Source: Vibrio maritimus
GTDB taxonomy: Bacteria > Pseudomonadota > Gammaproteobacteria > Enterobacterales > Vibrionaceae
Assembly (NCBI RefSeq): GCF_021441885.1
Contig: NZ_CP090438.1
Coordinates: forward strand, 2,976,001-3,040,000
Length of the DNA: 64,000 bases
Direction of reading: 5' to 3'
Made by a program: the position numbers and the translations under genes. This document shows, piece after piece, positions 44,524 to 54,787 of the stretch. The stretch's first letter is position 1. Each line of letters starts with the position of its first letter. The notes beneath the pieces were generated by a model that saw only the letters and a list, made by a program, of their open reading frames with translations, had not been told where the DNA came from and did not search any database.

Positions 44524-45884
44524 GTGTATTTCTCCTTCAGTGCATTGGCGATATTGAACATGCCTGCACTTAGCGCCCCTTTAACTAACAAAGTATGAGG
44601 GGTCTGGTTTAACTGTACTAATGTTCGCTCGATATATTCGAGCATGCTGTCGTGACTTTCAAAATGCTGTCCACTGCATAAGTCACTAATCACTTTTGCA
44701 TCCTCACCATAGGTCAAAACGTGCTCAAAAGCGAAAGGAGCAGCATGTTCACCGACTTCTTTGTGAAGTGCAAGGCTTTCATGCCCTAATTCGGCCATGT
44801 TACCCAAAATCAACCAACGCTGCGTTTGGGTAAACTGCCCGAGAAGATCGACGGCGGCTTTCATCGCAGGCACGCTGGCATTGTAGCTGTCGTCAATCAA
44901 GGTAATGGAGTCGTTAAGTTTTTCAACGTCAACGCGACGTTTCACTTTACTCAGTGATTGCAAACCGCTCTGGATCTGCTCATGCGTAGCGCCAACTTGC
45001 GTTGCTAACGCGGCTGCGGCAACCGCATTAGCCACGTTATGCTCACCAATCATGGTTAACTCTACTGAAACCGAACCCGTTGGTGTATGAAGTGTAAACA
45101 GCGGACTTCCGAGCGATGACATGGTGATGTCAGAGGCATAATAGTCTGCGTTAACATTCTGTTTGGAAAAAGTAACCACACGTTTGTCAGCAAGCACCTC
45201 ATTCCAATAGTCACCACCATTACTGTCAAGGTTGACCAAGGCGATACCACCCTTAGAAAGTCCTTGATAGATTTCACCTTTGGCTTGCTTTACGCCATCA
45301 ATAGAACCAAAGCCTTCAAGGTGTGCCTCGGCAACATTATTGACAATAGCGACATCCGGTTGAGTCAGCGCCGTCGTGTAAGCAATTTCACCGATGTGGT
45401 TTGCACCCAGCTCGATAACCGAGAACTCATCTTGAGGCGTATTGCGAAGTAAGGTGAGTGGCACTCCGATGTCGTTGTTAAAGTTGCCTGCCGTGTAGAG
45501 CACCTGCCCTTTACTCGACAAGATGCTGGCAATCATTTCTTTAACTGTGGTTTTGCCACAACTTCCCGTGATAGCAAGGGTCTTGGTTTGGCAACGCTTA
45601 TGAACTTCTGCGCCAAGCTGCCCTAATGCGCGCTTACTGTCGGCGACCACGACTTGCGCTACGGAGACATCGAGTTCTCTTTCAACTATCAGTGCCGCCG
45701 CACCTTTATCCACCGCTTGCTCCGCAAAATCATGAGCATCAAAGCGTTCACCAACCAGCGCAATGAATAGCGCGCCGGCTTCGATCGCTCGCGTGTCTGT
45801 GGTGACATCCGTGATATGGACAGATTCACCGACTAGCTGACCATCGACGATGGCTGCGATATCCGTTAACGAAAGTTCAATCAT
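44520..45884 (-). CDS. murF: UDP-MurNAc-tripeptide--D-Ala-D-Ala ligase MurF
   Basis: Adds D-Ala-D-Ala to complete the UDP-MurNAc-pentapeptide. It has 454 residues. The ATP loop is AITGSCGKTTVKEM (about 104-117), ELGANHIGEI is the motif for the ligase centre, and DDSYNASVPAMKAA lies in the C-terminal half. ATGA overlaps (4 bases) join it to both murE and mraY, so the three are translationally coupled. Confidence 0.97.
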   Translation of the reverse strand: MIELSLTDIAAIVDGQLVGESVHITDVTTDTRAIEAGALFIALVGERFDAHDFAEQAVDKGAAALIVERELDVSVAQVVVADSKRALGQLGAEVHKRCQTKTLAITGSCGKTTVKEMIASILSSKGQVLYTAGNFNNDIGVPLTLLRNTPQDEFSVIELGANHIGEIAYTTALTQPDVAIVNNVAEAHLEGFGSIDGVKQAKGEIYQGLSKGGIALVNLDSNGGDYWNEVLADKRVVTFSKQNVNADYYASDITMSSLGSPLFTLHTPTGSVSVELTMIGEHNVANAVAAAALATQVGATHEQIQSGLQSLSKVKRRVDVEKLNDSITLIDDSYNASVPAMKAAVDLLGQFTQTQRWLILGNMAELGHESLALHKEVGEHAAPFAFEHVLTYGEDAKVISDLCSGQHFESHDSMLEYIERTLVQLNQTPHTLLVKGALSAGMFNIANALKEKYT

Positions 45885-47380
45885 AATGTGAGTCCTAGTA
45901 ACTGCGCTGCGGTTTCTCTGTCTGAGTAGTGAACGGAATCAGTGCCAATCACCTGATAGTCTTCGTGACCTTTACCAGCAAGCAGAATAATGTCTGAGGC
46001 GGTCGCATTTCGCACCGCCAACTGCGCGGCCTCAAAACGAGAATGTTCAACGTAAGCGCGGCTCGGCTCACGCATTCCCGCCAGCATGTCCTCAACAATC
46101 GCTTTAGGATCTTCGCTGCGGGGATTGTCATCACTTAAAATCACTTTATCCGCTAATTGCTCTGCGATAGACGCCATCATTGGGCGTTTACCTTTATCTC
46201 GGTCACCGCCACATCCAGCGATCACCCAAAGCTGTCCTTCACAATGCACTCTTAGCGCCTGCAATGCCTTTTCGAGTGCATCTGGTGTATGCGCATAATC
46301 CACTACAATTTTGGGCTTATCTAACGCTTGGAAAAGCTCCATGCGACCCAAAACAGGCTGAAGTTTACAGGCAGTTTCGGTAAGCGCTTGTTTATCAAAG
46401 CCAAGGACCAGGAGCGCTGCGAACGCCAGTAACACATTACTAGCATTAAACTGACCAATAAGCGGCGCATCAAGTTTACCGCTGCCAAAGTAGCCATCAA
46501 ATTCTATCGAGATGCCGCCATCACTGTAATGCACCGATGTCGCCCATAACCCTTTTTCGCTGAGCTGATGACCTTCGACAGAAACGGCAATCGCATCACT
46601 GCGATCAGAAAGCCAGCGACGGCCAACCTCATCATCGACGTTCAGCACGGCGTGCTCGCAATGATGCCCCGTAAACAGTAGCTTTTTCGCCTCTTCATAG
46701 CCTTGCATCGTGCCATGGTAATCCAGATGGTCGCGACTAAGGTTAGTAAAAATACCCAGAGAGAAAGGAACCGCCGCTACGCGCCCTTGAACCAAACCAT
46801 GGGACGAGACCTCCATTGCCGTGTATTGCGCACCTTGGCTATCCAACTGGGATAGAGTGCGCTGAACGTCAATCGCGCTGCCAGTGGTATTTTTCGCTTC
46901 TTGCAGATCGCTTAAGAAACCATTGCCCGTGGTGCCCATGATGGCGGCTTTCTCGCCAAGCAGTTCAATCCACTGCGCAGTAAGCTGAGTGATCGTCGTC
47001 TTACCATTGGTGCCCGTAACACCAATCACTTGTTGCTGGTACTGATAAAGACGCGCTGCGATCACCGATAGCAAGCTGTCGAGCTGATAGATATGAACAA
47101 CAGGTACATCGTGAACGTAACTGATTTCGCCATGTTTGTGCTCAGCATCTGCCTGCGCAATAACAGACTTGGCGCCAGATTGAACTGCACGCTCGATAAA
47201 CAAGCGACCATCGACAGTGTGGCCGATAATCGCCACAAAGGTATCACCTTGTTCAATCGCACGACTATCAAGTTCCAAGTTAGACACCTTGATTGTGCCC
47301 AGAGAACTATCTGTCATCAGCTTATTGCTGTCATCAAGCCATGGTTTTAATAACTTTGCCAATGTCAAAGAGGTCAACAT
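45881..47380 (-). CDS. murE: UDP-MurNAc-L-Ala-D-Glu--meso-DAP ligase MurE
   Basis: Adds meso-diaminopimelate to the wall precursor. It has 499 residues. The ATP loop is GVTGTNGKTTITQL (about 118-131). DDNPRSEDP (near 415) is the DNPR motif that selects meso-DAP over lysine, in keeping with a Gram-negative wall. VVDYAHTPDALEKAL precedes it. It lies 10 bases after ftsI and overlaps murF by 4 bases. Confidence 0.97.
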   Translation of the reverse strand: MLTSLTLAKLLKPWLDDSNKLMTDSSLGTIKVSNLELDSRAIEQGDTFVAIIGHTVDGRLFIERAVQSGAKSVIAQADAEHKHGEISYVHDVPVVHIYQLDSLLSVIAARLYQYQQQVIGVTGTNGKTTITQLTAQWIELLGEKAAIMGTTGNGFLSDLQEAKNTTGSAIDVQRTLSQLDSQGAQYTAMEVSSHGLVQGRVAAVPFSLGIFTNLSRDHLDYHGTMQGYEEAKKLLFTGHHCEHAVLNVDDEVGRRWLSDRSDAIAVSVEGHQLSEKGLWATSVHYSDGGISIEFDGYFGSGKLDAPLIGQFNASNVLLAFAALLVLGFDKQALTETACKLQPVLGRMELFQALDKPKIVVDYAHTPDALEKALQALRVHCEGQLWVIAGCGGDRDKGKRPMMASIAEQLADKVILSDDNPRSEDPKAIVEDMLAGMREPSRAYVEHSRFEAAQLAVRNATASDIILLAGKGHEDYQVIGTDSVHYSDRETAAQLLGLTL

Positions 47381-47390
47381 TGCTTCTCAC

Positions 47391-49127
47391 CTATTGCTGA
47401 AATTGGTTTTCGTCGGGAGCGACATTCAGTATCTGTAACGCTCCTTTCATGATTTCGGAAAATACCGGACCCGCTACGGCACCGCCATAATATTGGTCAC
47501 CTTGTGGTTCATTGATGACCACAACCAAGGCAATGCGTGGGTCGCTCACTGGGGCAACACCTGAGGTGATCGCTACATACTCATCGCTATAGCCACCCGC
47601 TGCCGCCTTTCTTGATGTACCGGTTTTTGCAGCAACTCGATAGCCAGGCACGGCTGCTCTCGTAGCCGTACCTCCCGGCTGCGTGACCGCTTCTAGCATA
47701 TGCAAAACCGACATCGCGTCGTCGTGATCAATGACCTGCTTTGACAGGTCTTGCTGGTTATTTTCAATAATATGCACAGGCTGGTATAAGCCACCATTGC
47801 CCAGCGTCGCATAAGCATGAGCAAGCTGAAGAGGCGTGATGGAGATGCCGTAGCCAAACGCTAGAGTCGCGATTTCAAACTGCGACCAGCGGCGTCGATT
47901 CGGGAAGATACCAGTGGTTTCACCGACGAGGTTCAGGCCAGAGAGTTGACCGTAGCCGATTGAGCTATACATGCCGAGTAACGCCTCTAATGGCATGTCT
48001 AGCGCCAGTTTGGCAACACCGATGTTACTCGACTTTTGCAGAATCTTAGCGAGGTTCGCTTTGCCGACCTTTGAGGTATCACGTACGCGACTGCCACCAA
48101 TTTGCATGATGCCATTGCCGGTGTCGATAATGGTATTTTCATCGGCAATCCCAGCTTCTAAAGCCGCAAGTACCACAAACGGCTTAACAGTAGAGCCTGG
48201 CTCCATGGCGTCGGTGATCACTCGGTTACGCATGGTAAATGATTGGCGTGAAGAGCGGTTATTCGGGTTGTACGATGGGGCATTGACCATGGCTAGCACG
48301 CCACCCGTTTTCACGTCTATGATGACGGCGCTGCCAGACGTCGCACGATAATCTGCTACCGCTTGCTTAACAGCACGATAAGCGATCGCCTGAAGTCTTT
48401 GATCGACTGTCAGCTCGAGCGGTTTGCCTTCCTCTCTATCTTCCAGAGATATATTTTCTACCACACGCCCGTAACGGTCTTTGCGAATAATGCGCTTGCC
48501 CGCCTCACCCGTCAGCCACTTGTCATAACTGCGCTCCACCCCTTCAAGGCCGTGCCCATCAATACCTGTTACGCCGACCAAGTGAGCACTAACCTCGCCC
48601 GCTGGGTAGTAACGTCTTGACTCGGCTTTCAGCCCAACACCGGAGAGTTTCAGCTCTTTAATGTACTTTGCCATTGCAGGGCTTACTTGGCGTTGCAGGT
48701 AGATAAATCGGCGGGATTTGTTTTTATTGATTTTAGCGATCAAGTCATCTCGGTCGAGGCCGAGAACATCAGCAAGGGCATGCCAGCGGTCAAGCTGTTT
48801 TAGACCATCGTCTTTGAAAATGGTAGCGGGATCGGCCCACACCGCCTGCACAGGTACACTCACCGCCAGTGGCTCACCGTTTCTATCTGAGATGATACCG
48901 CGCGCAGACGGCAGCGCTTTAACACGCACAGAGCGTAAATCGCCCTGCTTAATCAGGTTGTCAGGCTCAATAACTTGGATGTAGCCGATACGCGCGACAA
49001 GCGCAGCAAAGATAAGAAGCACGCCCCCCATGATAAGGCGAAAACGCCAAGCTATAAGCTCTGGCTGAGTAGCGGCTTGCTGAGACTGTTTCTTGTTGGA
49101 AGACTTAACGACTTTTTTGCCTTTCAT
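47391..49127 (-). CDS. ftsI: septal transpeptidase FtsI (PBP3)
   Basis: Class B penicillin-binding protein that cross-links septal peptidoglycan with FtsW. It has 578 residues: one membrane anchor (about 30-50), a pedestal domain, and a transpeptidase with Ser312 in STVK, Ser366-Ser-Asn368 and Lys501-Thr-Gly-Thr. The gene overlaps ftsL by four bases. Confidence 0.97.
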   Translation of the reverse strand: MKGKKVVKSSNKKQSQQAATQPELIAWRFRLIMGGVLLIFAALVARIGYIQVIEPDNLIKQGDLRSVRVKALPSARGIISDRNGEPLAVSVPVQAVWADPATIFKDDGLKQLDRWHALADVLGLDRDDLIAKINKNKSRRFIYLQRQVSPAMAKYIKELKLSGVGLKAESRRYYPAGEVSAHLVGVTGIDGHGLEGVERSYDKWLTGEAGKRIIRKDRYGRVVENISLEDREEGKPLELTVDQRLQAIAYRAVKQAVADYRATSGSAVIIDVKTGGVLAMVNAPSYNPNNRSSRQSFTMRNRVITDAMEPGSTVKPFVVLAALEAGIADENTIIDTGNGIMQIGGSRVRDTSKVGKANLAKILQKSSNIGVAKLALDMPLEALLGMYSSIGYGQLSGLNLVGETTGIFPNRRRWSQFEIATLAFGYGISITPLQLAHAYATLGNGGLYQPVHIIENNQQDLSKQVIDHDDAMSVLHMLEAVTQPGGTATRAAVPGYRVAAKTGTSRKAAAGGYSDEYVAITSGVAPVSDPRIALVVVINEPQGDQYYGGAVAGPVFSEIMKGALQILNVAPDENQFQQ

Positions 49128-49444
49128 TTCAGGGAAACCACTACTTCCTTGTCTGCGTCTGGGCGCGTCATATCTAACTCTTGCTTCGCCATAGCCTGCA
49201 CTCGGCTATGCTCTGAAAGCGCATTTTCTTCAAGTAAAAGGTTGCGCCACTCGTTATCAAGCCGCTCACGCTCCTGAAGCGCAAGATCTTTTTCATTAAT
49301 GGCTTCACGCGTGTGATGGGTTGCAAATACCACCCCCATTGCTGTTGCGAATATCATCAAGAAGACCATGAGCGGTATACGCCCTACCGTGATGATATCT
49401 AAGGCAATCAGTTTCGCGAGATTGTGAGTCGGCTGGTTAGACAT
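49124..49444 (-). CDS. ftsL: cell division protein FtsL
   Basis: Small bitopic divisome protein forming a coiled-coil complex with FtsB and FtsQ. It has 106 residues: one membrane segment (about 15-40), then a charged heptad region (ALQERERLDNEWRNLLLEENALSEHSRVQ, split by family convention at about 52-80) and a short C-terminal part. It lies 11 bases after rsmH. Sequence conservation is low, so position between rsmH and ftsI carries much of the assignment. Confidence 0.93.
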   Translation of the reverse strand: MSNQPTHNLAKLIALDIITVGRIPLMVFLMIFATAMGVVFATHHTREAINEKDLALQERERLDNEWRNLLLEENALSEHSRVQAMAKQELDMTRPDADKEVVVSLK

Positions 49445-49455
49445 CCCGTCATCCG

Positions 49456-50406
49456 TTACAGTTTTTCCGCCACACGAAGTACAGAGCTGCGTGAGCGAGT
49501 GTTCATTTCCACTTCTTGATCAGAAGGCTTGAGCGCCTTACCGATTGTTTTAAGGTTAGCGCTGCCAAGTGCACGAATTTGGTCTTCCGTCATTGGAATA
49601 CCATGTGGCACCTGTGGACCCTTACTCTCTTTGCGCATAAAGTGCTTAACCATGCGATCTTCTAGCGAGTGAAAGCTGATCACTGACAGTCGCCCCTGTG
49701 GAGCAAGAATGCTTGCCGCCCCTTTAAGCGCAGTGTCGATCTCTTCAAGTTCGCTATTGATATAAATGCGAAATGCTTGGAATGCACGCGTTGCCGGATG
49801 CTTCTTCTCTTTGAAGCTCTTTGGCGCAGCTTCTGAAATCAACTTCGCTAGCTGACTCGTGCGCGTCAGCGGCTCTTTCTCTTCGTCTTCACGATGAGCA
49901 ACAATCGCTTTTGCAATGCGACGAGCGTGCTTGTCTTCACCAAACTCACGAATCACCCAAGTAATGTCATCAAGATCAGCTTGCGCCAACCATTCAGAAA
50001 CGGGCATACCGGACGTTGGATCCATACGCATATCCAATGGACCATCTTTCATAAAGCTAAAGCCGCGCTCTGCATCATCAAGCTGAGGAGAAGAGACACC
50101 AAGGTCGAGCAACACACCATCGACTTTCCCTACTAGGTCATAGCGCTCTGCGTATTCAGCCATGCCTGAGAACGGACCGTGGATAATGGTAAAGCGAGGA
50201 TCGTCGATCTTTTTTGCTTCTTCGATAGCCGTCGGATCGCGGTCAATACTGAATAGGCGACCGTTGTCACCCAATTGTGAAAGAATCTGACGACTGTGAC
50301 CACCGCGACCAAACGTTCCATCAATGTAAGTTCCATCCGGTTTGATCGCTAGACCATCAATGGATTCGTGAAGTAGTACCGAAATGTGTTGAAAGGATTC
50401 GCTCAT
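49456..50406 (-). CDS. rsmH: 16S rRNA m4C1402 methyltransferase RsmH
   Basis: SAM-dependent N4-methyltransferase for C1402 of 16S rRNA; RsmI, encoded just upstream, adds the 2'-O-methyl group to the same base. It has 316 residues from ATG 50406 (MSESFQHISVLLHES). A TTG start 12 codons upstream is possible but has no ribosome binding site. SAM-binding motif: YIDGTFGRGGHSR. The gene is first in the dcw cluster here; mraZ, which precedes it in E. coli, is absent. The upstream DNA contains a CCTATC/GATAGG hairpin (50486-50502) before the rnpB terminator. Confidence 0.96.
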   Translation of the reverse strand: MSESFQHISVLLHESIDGLAIKPDGTYIDGTFGRGGHSRQILSQLGDNGRLFSIDRDPTAIEEAKKIDDPRFTIIHGPFSGMAEYAERYDLVGKVDGVLLDLGVSSPQLDDAERGFSFMKDGPLDMRMDPTSGMPVSEWLAQADLDDITWVIREFGEDKHARRIAKAIVAHREDEEKEPLTRTSQLAKLISEAAPKSFKEKKHPATRAFQAFRIYINSELEEIDTALKGAASILAPQGRLSVISFHSLEDRMVKHFMRKESKGPQVPHGIPMTEDQIRALGSANLKTIGKALKPSDQEVEMNTRSRSSVLRVAEKL

Positions 50407-50512
50407 GGGTGATCTCGAGAGTTGCTTGGGCAAAGATGACAAGTTTACTGATTTACTGCAGTAACGTCATCTGGTTAAGTTCAGCCTATCGTAAAGATAG
50501 GTGATAAAAAAG

Positions 50513-50552
50513 CAAAAAACCCATCACAAAATCAATTTGTAATGGGTTTTTC
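50513..50552. terminator. rnpB terminator, bidirectional
   Basis: A 7-bp core AACCCAT/ATGGGTT extends with AT pairs (CACAAAAT against ATTTGTAA, imperfect), with six A on one side and five T on the other. It lies between the rnpB 3' end and the rsmH leader, separating the two. Confidence 0.75.
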
Positions 50553-50558
50553 TATAAT

Positions 50559-50965
<407 letters not shown>

Positions 50966-50974
50966 AGGGCGCGG

Positions 50975-51003
50975 ATTGTAGCGAAGCGAGCAAGATTACT
51001 CAA
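50975..51003 (-). promoter_or_regulatory. rnpB promoter
   Basis: Minus strand: TTGAGT (51003-50998), 17 bases, TACAAT (50980-50975), then a GC-rich discriminator CCGCGCCCT before the RNA start. Such discriminators are typical of stable RNA promoters under stringent control. It begins 8 bases after the rsmI stop codon. Confidence 0.75.
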
Positions 51004-51010
51004 TGTTTTT

Positions 51011-51874
51011 CTAGGATAAGTTTTCCAAACCCCATTTATAGAGGGCGTTCTTCTTGAGGTTATAAATCTCAGCCGTCGCAGCAGCGGCTTTCTTTAGCGG
51101 CAGTTCTTTGACCAAAATCGCCAAGGTACGCGTCGCTTCATCAGGCAGTTCTTCGTTCACGGGTTCTCTGTGTCCATGAATCAGCAGCACCATCTCGCCG
51201 CGCTTACGGTTTTCATCTTCTTCAATCCATTCAATCAGCTCACCTAATGGCAAACCTTGAATCGTTTCGTAAGTTTTGGTGAGTTCTCTAGCCAGTACTA
51301 CCTCGCGCTCAGGACCGAGCACGTCCAACATATCAGCAAGGGACTCGGTGATTCGGTGCGGTGATTCATAGAAGATGCAAGTACGCTCTACCTTGGCGAT
51401 CTCCATAAATTTATCTTTGCGCCCTTTGCTCTTCGCTGGCAAAAAGCCTTCAAAACTAAAGCGATCAGATGGCAGACCAGAGGCACTCAGCGCCGTGATC
51501 ACCGCACATGCACCAGGTAATGGCACAACTTTAACGCCTGCTTGACGACATTGAGAGACCAAATGATACCCTGGGTCACTAATTAGCGGAGTCCCTGCAT
51601 CAGAAACCAATGCAATAGATTCCCCCGCTAGAAGTTTATCGACTAAAACTTGCGCTTTTTGCTGCTCATTGTGATCATGCAGCGCAAATGTTCTAGTTTG
51701 AATATTGAAGTGAGACAGAAGCTTGCCTGTGTGGCGCGTATCTTCAGCAGCAATAATGTCGACGCTATTAAGCACATCTAGCGCTCTTTGTGTGATATCA
51801 CCGAGATTTCCGATCGGTGTCGGTACAATAAAGAGCGTTGGTTGCTCAATATAAGTAGTTTTGTTGCTTGTCAT
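51011..51874 (-). CDS. rsmI: 16S rRNA 2'-O-ribose C1402 methyltransferase RsmI
   Basis: Methylates the ribose of C1402 in 16S rRNA. It has 287 residues of the tetrapyrrole methylase fold. LFIVPTPIGNLGDIT (about 14-28) and AEDTRHTGKLL are N-terminal family blocks, LVSDAGTPLISDPGYHLV (about 93-110) binds SAM, and FYESPHRI lies near 174. The gene is divergent from lpoA, with 62 bases between them, as in E. coli. Confidence 0.96.
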   Translation of the reverse strand: MTSNKTTYIEQPTLFIVPTPIGNLGDITQRALDVLNSVDIIAAEDTRHTGKLLSHFNIQTRTFALHDHNEQQKAQVLVDKLLAGESIALVSDAGTPLISDPGYHLVSQCRQAGVKVVPLPGACAVITALSASGLPSDRFSFEGFLPAKSKGRKDKFMEIAKVERTCIFYESPHRITESLADMLDVLGPEREVVLARELTKTYETIQGLPLGELIEWIEEDENRKRGEMVLLIHGHREPVNEELPDEATRTLAILVKELPLKKAAAATAEIYNLKKNALYKWGLENLS

Positions 51875-51936
51875 TTGTTTACCAGCACTTCAACGATTAA
51901 TATAATGATTTTACACGAATAGTGATTAAAGAGCTC

Positions 51937-53838
51937 ATGGCAATGATGAACCCAAAGAGAAATAGTGTAACACGCCTACTGACTCCAATTGCATTGGCTT
52001 TGACCATTGCCGCTTGTTCTTCCCAGCCAAGCGCCCCTGCGAGCGTAGACATCACCCTTGCACCGACAGCCTCATCAGAGACTTATCTGATGCGCGCGGA
52101 CGCCGATCAAGGTGGATTTGCCAATGAGTGGTTAATTTTAGCGCTTAAGGCTTCTATCCAAGAAGGTAACTACGAGCAAGCTCAAAGGCTCTCTAATCGC
52201 TTAGCGAAACAAAATCTAACAACTATTCAGCAAGCTGAATGGCAACTTGCTCGAGCTGAGCTAAACCTTGCTCAAGGTAAAGCGCAAGATGCTTACCTAC
52301 AGCTTAACTTCCCTGTTGAGAGGCCACTGGCCCAGCAACAGTGGCAGCGCTACTACCAACTTCGCGCGCAAAGCCTAGCGGCGATGGGCGACTACTTCGA
52401 GGCAAGCCGTGAGCTGATCGCGATGTCAGGCTTCGCTCCACGTGACCAGCAAGAAGCCATTAATGCCGATATCTGGAACAATCTAAACCAGTACTCTGCT
52501 CAAGAGCTTTCAACATTGGTTGCTGAGCCGAAAGAAGAAGTGCTTGATGGATGGTTACAATTAGCGACGTACATGAAAGCAATGGGCGGTTCTCTGCCTC
52601 AGCTTCAAAACACCTTACAGAACTGGCTGACGGAAAACCCAACCCACCCAGCGGCTGTCTACACACCGCAAAGCATCTACGACATACTAAACCTCGAGAT
52701 TTCTTCACCGCACAGTACTGCGCTTCTGTTGCCACTATCTGGCAAGTACGCAAAACAAGCTGCGCTGGTTCGTGATGGATTTGTGATGGCGATGATGGAT
52801 GACGAAGTACGCGATCCCGAAGCCATCTTCACTGTCATCGATACTAACGAAGCAACAACGAGTGATATCAAAGCGAAACTTGTCGCCAATGGCGTCGATT
52901 TCATCGTTGGCCCACTTGTAAAAGAGAATGTTGAAAAGCTTCAGCAGGCTCAACAGAACTCAGAAACACCGATTCCGGCACTTGCGCTCAATATCCCAAA
53001 CGATATCGAACCATCGCAAATGATGTGTTACCTAACACTGTCACCCGAGCAAGAAGTTGCACAGGCAGCACAACATTTAGCAAAGAATGACTATTCATTC
53101 CCGCTAATCATTGCGCCTCAAGGCAATCTAGGTAACCGCGTCGCGAAAGCATTTGAGGAAGAATGGTCCAAAGTGAGTGACAACAAGGTTGCGGTCGCAC
53201 AATATGCGAACCGTGCTCAGCTCCAGAAAACCATTAACAATGTGTTTGGTCTTCAAGAAAGTCAGCAGCGTATCGCACAGATGGAAGCGCTAACAGGGAT
53301 GAAGCTTGAGAATCAACCGCGTAGCCGCCGTGATGTCGATTCAGTCTACATTGTCGCGAATAACGCCGATCTTACTTTGATCAAACCGTTTATCGAAGTG
53401 GCGATTAACCCAGATGCACCACAGCCTAAGCTGTTTGCAGACTCTCACAGCCACAGCGAGAAGCGCCAATACGAAGATCTGACTGGTGTGGTATACAGTG
53501 ATATTCCGCTGCTCGTTAATGAAGATTCTGAGCTTGATGCTCAAATGAACAAGTTCTGGCCTAAGAGCTCAAATGCAGAGAAGCGCCTCCAAGCGCTTGG
53601 CATGGACGCGTACACGCTAACGAAAGAGCTACCGCAACTAAAAGCGGTTGAGGGCTACTCAGTAGATGGTCAAACTGGCGTGCTTACGCTTGACCAAAGC
53701 TGTATCGTACAGCGCCAAATTTCATGGGGCGTATACGGCGAAACCAAACCAGCTGCTGAGCAAGAAGCGACAGCAGAACCCGCTCAGGATGAGAGTACCG
53801 ATGACATTGCTGCCCTGGAACAAACCGTCAGCGAGTAA
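51937..53838 (+). CDS. lpoA: outer-membrane lipoprotein LpoA, activator of PBP1A
   Basis: Outer-membrane lipoprotein that reaches through the wall to activate the synthase PBP1A. It has 633 residues from ATG 51937. ATGs at 51943 and 51946, and a GTG at 51922, are in frame; AAAGAG at 51928 suits the 51937 or 51943 starts. The lipobox is TIAAC with Cys27. A TPR-rich N-terminal half (about 60-260) is followed by a periplasmic-binding-protein-like C-terminal half (LLLPLSGKYAKQAALVRDGF onward, about 285-600). The end is an Ala/Glu/Pro-rich acidic tail. It overlaps yraN by 38 bases. Confidence 0.95.
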   Translation: MAMMNPKRNSVTRLLTPIALALTIAACSSQPSAPASVDITLAPTASSETYLMRADADQGGFANEWLILALKASIQEGNYEQAQRLSNRLAKQNLTTIQQAEWQLARAELNLAQGKAQDAYLQLNFPVERPLAQQQWQRYYQLRAQSLAAMGDYFEASRELIAMSGFAPRDQQEAINADIWNNLNQYSAQELSTLVAEPKEEVLDGWLQLATYMKAMGGSLPQLQNTLQNWLTENPTHPAAVYTPQSIYDILNLEISSPHSTALLLPLSGKYAKQAALVRDGFVMAMMDDEVRDPEAIFTVIDTNEATTSDIKAKLVANGVDFIVGPLVKENVEKLQQAQQNSETPIPALALNIPNDIEPSQMMCYLTLSPEQEVAQAAQHLAKNDYSFPLIIAPQGNLGNRVAKAFEEEWSKVSDNKVAVAQYANRAQLQKTINNVFGLQESQQRIAQMEALTGMKLENQPRSRRDVDSVYIVANNADLTLIKPFIEVAINPDAPQPKLFADSHSHSEKRQYEDLTGVVYSDIPLLVNEDSELDAQMNKFWPKSSNAEKRLQALGMDAYTLTKELPQLKAVEGYSVDGQTGVLTLDQSCIVQRQISWGVYGETKPAAEQEATAEPAQDESTDDIAALEQTVSE

Positions 53839-54190
53839 GCGTGCCGTCGGCAAAAACTATGAGGAACTCGCCAAAGACTACCTTGGTCGACAAGGTTTAG
53901 TTCCTCTTACTGACAACTTCACGGTAAAATGTGGCGAAGTCGACCTCATCATGCGCGACAAGTCGAGCGTTGTCTTCATTGAAGTTAAGTATCGACGCAA
54001 TCAAAACTATGGCACGGCCCAAGAGATGGTGACACGTGCCAAAGCCAAAAAGATTGAGAAAGCAGCGACGCTGTGGCTACTCAAAAATGGCTTATCACCC
54101 TATGACACCGAATTTCGATTTGATGTGGTTGCCATCCACGAACAAGGCAATGATATCAACTGGATAAAAAACGCGATCACTCAAGGATAA
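53801..54190 (+). CDS. yraN: YraN family endonuclease-like protein (UPF0102)
   Basis: A 129-residue protein of the UPF0102 family, with a restriction-endonuclease-like fold: GKNYEELAKDYLGRQG, then the active-site-type pattern GEVDLIMRD...VVFIEVKYR (Asp, Glu and Lys). Function is unproven. The start ATG 53801 is preferred because GAGAG lies upstream and the family begins there; an ATG at 53789 is also in frame. It overlaps the lpoA end in another frame, so it is probably coupled, and diaA starts 3 bases after it. Confidence 0.9.
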   Translation: MTLLPWNKPSASKRAVGKNYEELAKDYLGRQGLVPLTDNFTVKCGEVDLIMRDKSSVVFIEVKYRRNQNYGTAQEMVTRAKAKKIEKAATLWLLKNGLSPYDTEFRFDVVAIHEQGNDINWIKNAITQG

Positions 54191-54192
54191 CC

Positions 54193-54783
54193 ATGCGCGA
54201 TAGCATCAAAGAAAGTTTTACTGAAAGCATTCAAATTCAAATAGCAGCGGCAGAAGCCCTGCCAGACGTCATCACTCACGCAGCCCAGGCCATGGTTGCA
54301 ACGCTGCTGAATGGCAACAAGATCCTATGCTGCGGCAATGGCGGGTCAGCATCCAACGCGCAGCAGTTCGTATCATGCCTCCTTAACCGCTTCGAAACAG
54401 AGCGTCCTAGCCTTCCAGCAATGACACTGACGGCAGACAACACCACCATGACAGCGGTTGCAAACGACTATAACTTTGAGGATATCTTTGCCAAGCAAGT
54501 GCGCGCATTTGGACAGACTGACGATATCCTGCTTGCTATCTCTACCAGTGGAAACAGCAAGAATGTCATCAAAGCGATGGAAGCAGCGGTTACGCGCGGG
54601 ATGACCATCATCGCCTTCACAGGTAAAGATGGCGGCGAAATGGCAGGTCTGCTCGGCGAGAACGATGTGGAAATTCGAATTCCTTCACACCGCACGGCGC
54701 GTATTCATGAGGTTCACATGGTGACTTTACACTGCTTGTGTGACCTTATTGACCAAGTTCTATTCCCGTCTCACGAAGAGTAA
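54193..54783 (+). CDS. diaA: DnaA initiator-associating protein DiaA
   Basis: SIS-domain protein that binds DnaA and promotes its ordered assembly at oriC. It has 196 residues. The phosphosugar-type loop reads CCGNGGSASNAQQF (about 46-59), and ISTSGNSKNVIKAM is the second SIS motif. GmhA isomerases are close paralogues; placement between yraN and dolP and overall similarity favour DiaA. Confidence 0.95.
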   Translation: MRDSIKESFTESIQIQIAAAEALPDVITHAAQAMVATLLNGNKILCCGNGGSASNAQQFVSCLLNRFETERPSLPAMTLTADNTTMTAVANDYNFEDIFAKQVRAFGQTDDILLAISTSGNSKNVIKAMEAAVTRGMTIIAFTGKDGGEMAGLLGENDVEIRIPSHRTARIHEVHMVTLHCLCDLIDQVLFPSHEE

Positions 54784-54787
54784 TAGC

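Noticed and set aside
50407..50442. TTG start for RsmH 12 codons upstream
   Set aside because: No ribosome binding site, and the family begins at MSESFQHISV (ATG 50406).
50486..50502. CCTATC/GATAGG hairpin before rsmH as a terminator or MraZ site
   Set aside because: It has a T-rich stretch on only one side and no TGGG-type repeats as bound by MraZ; left as an unexplained hairpin.
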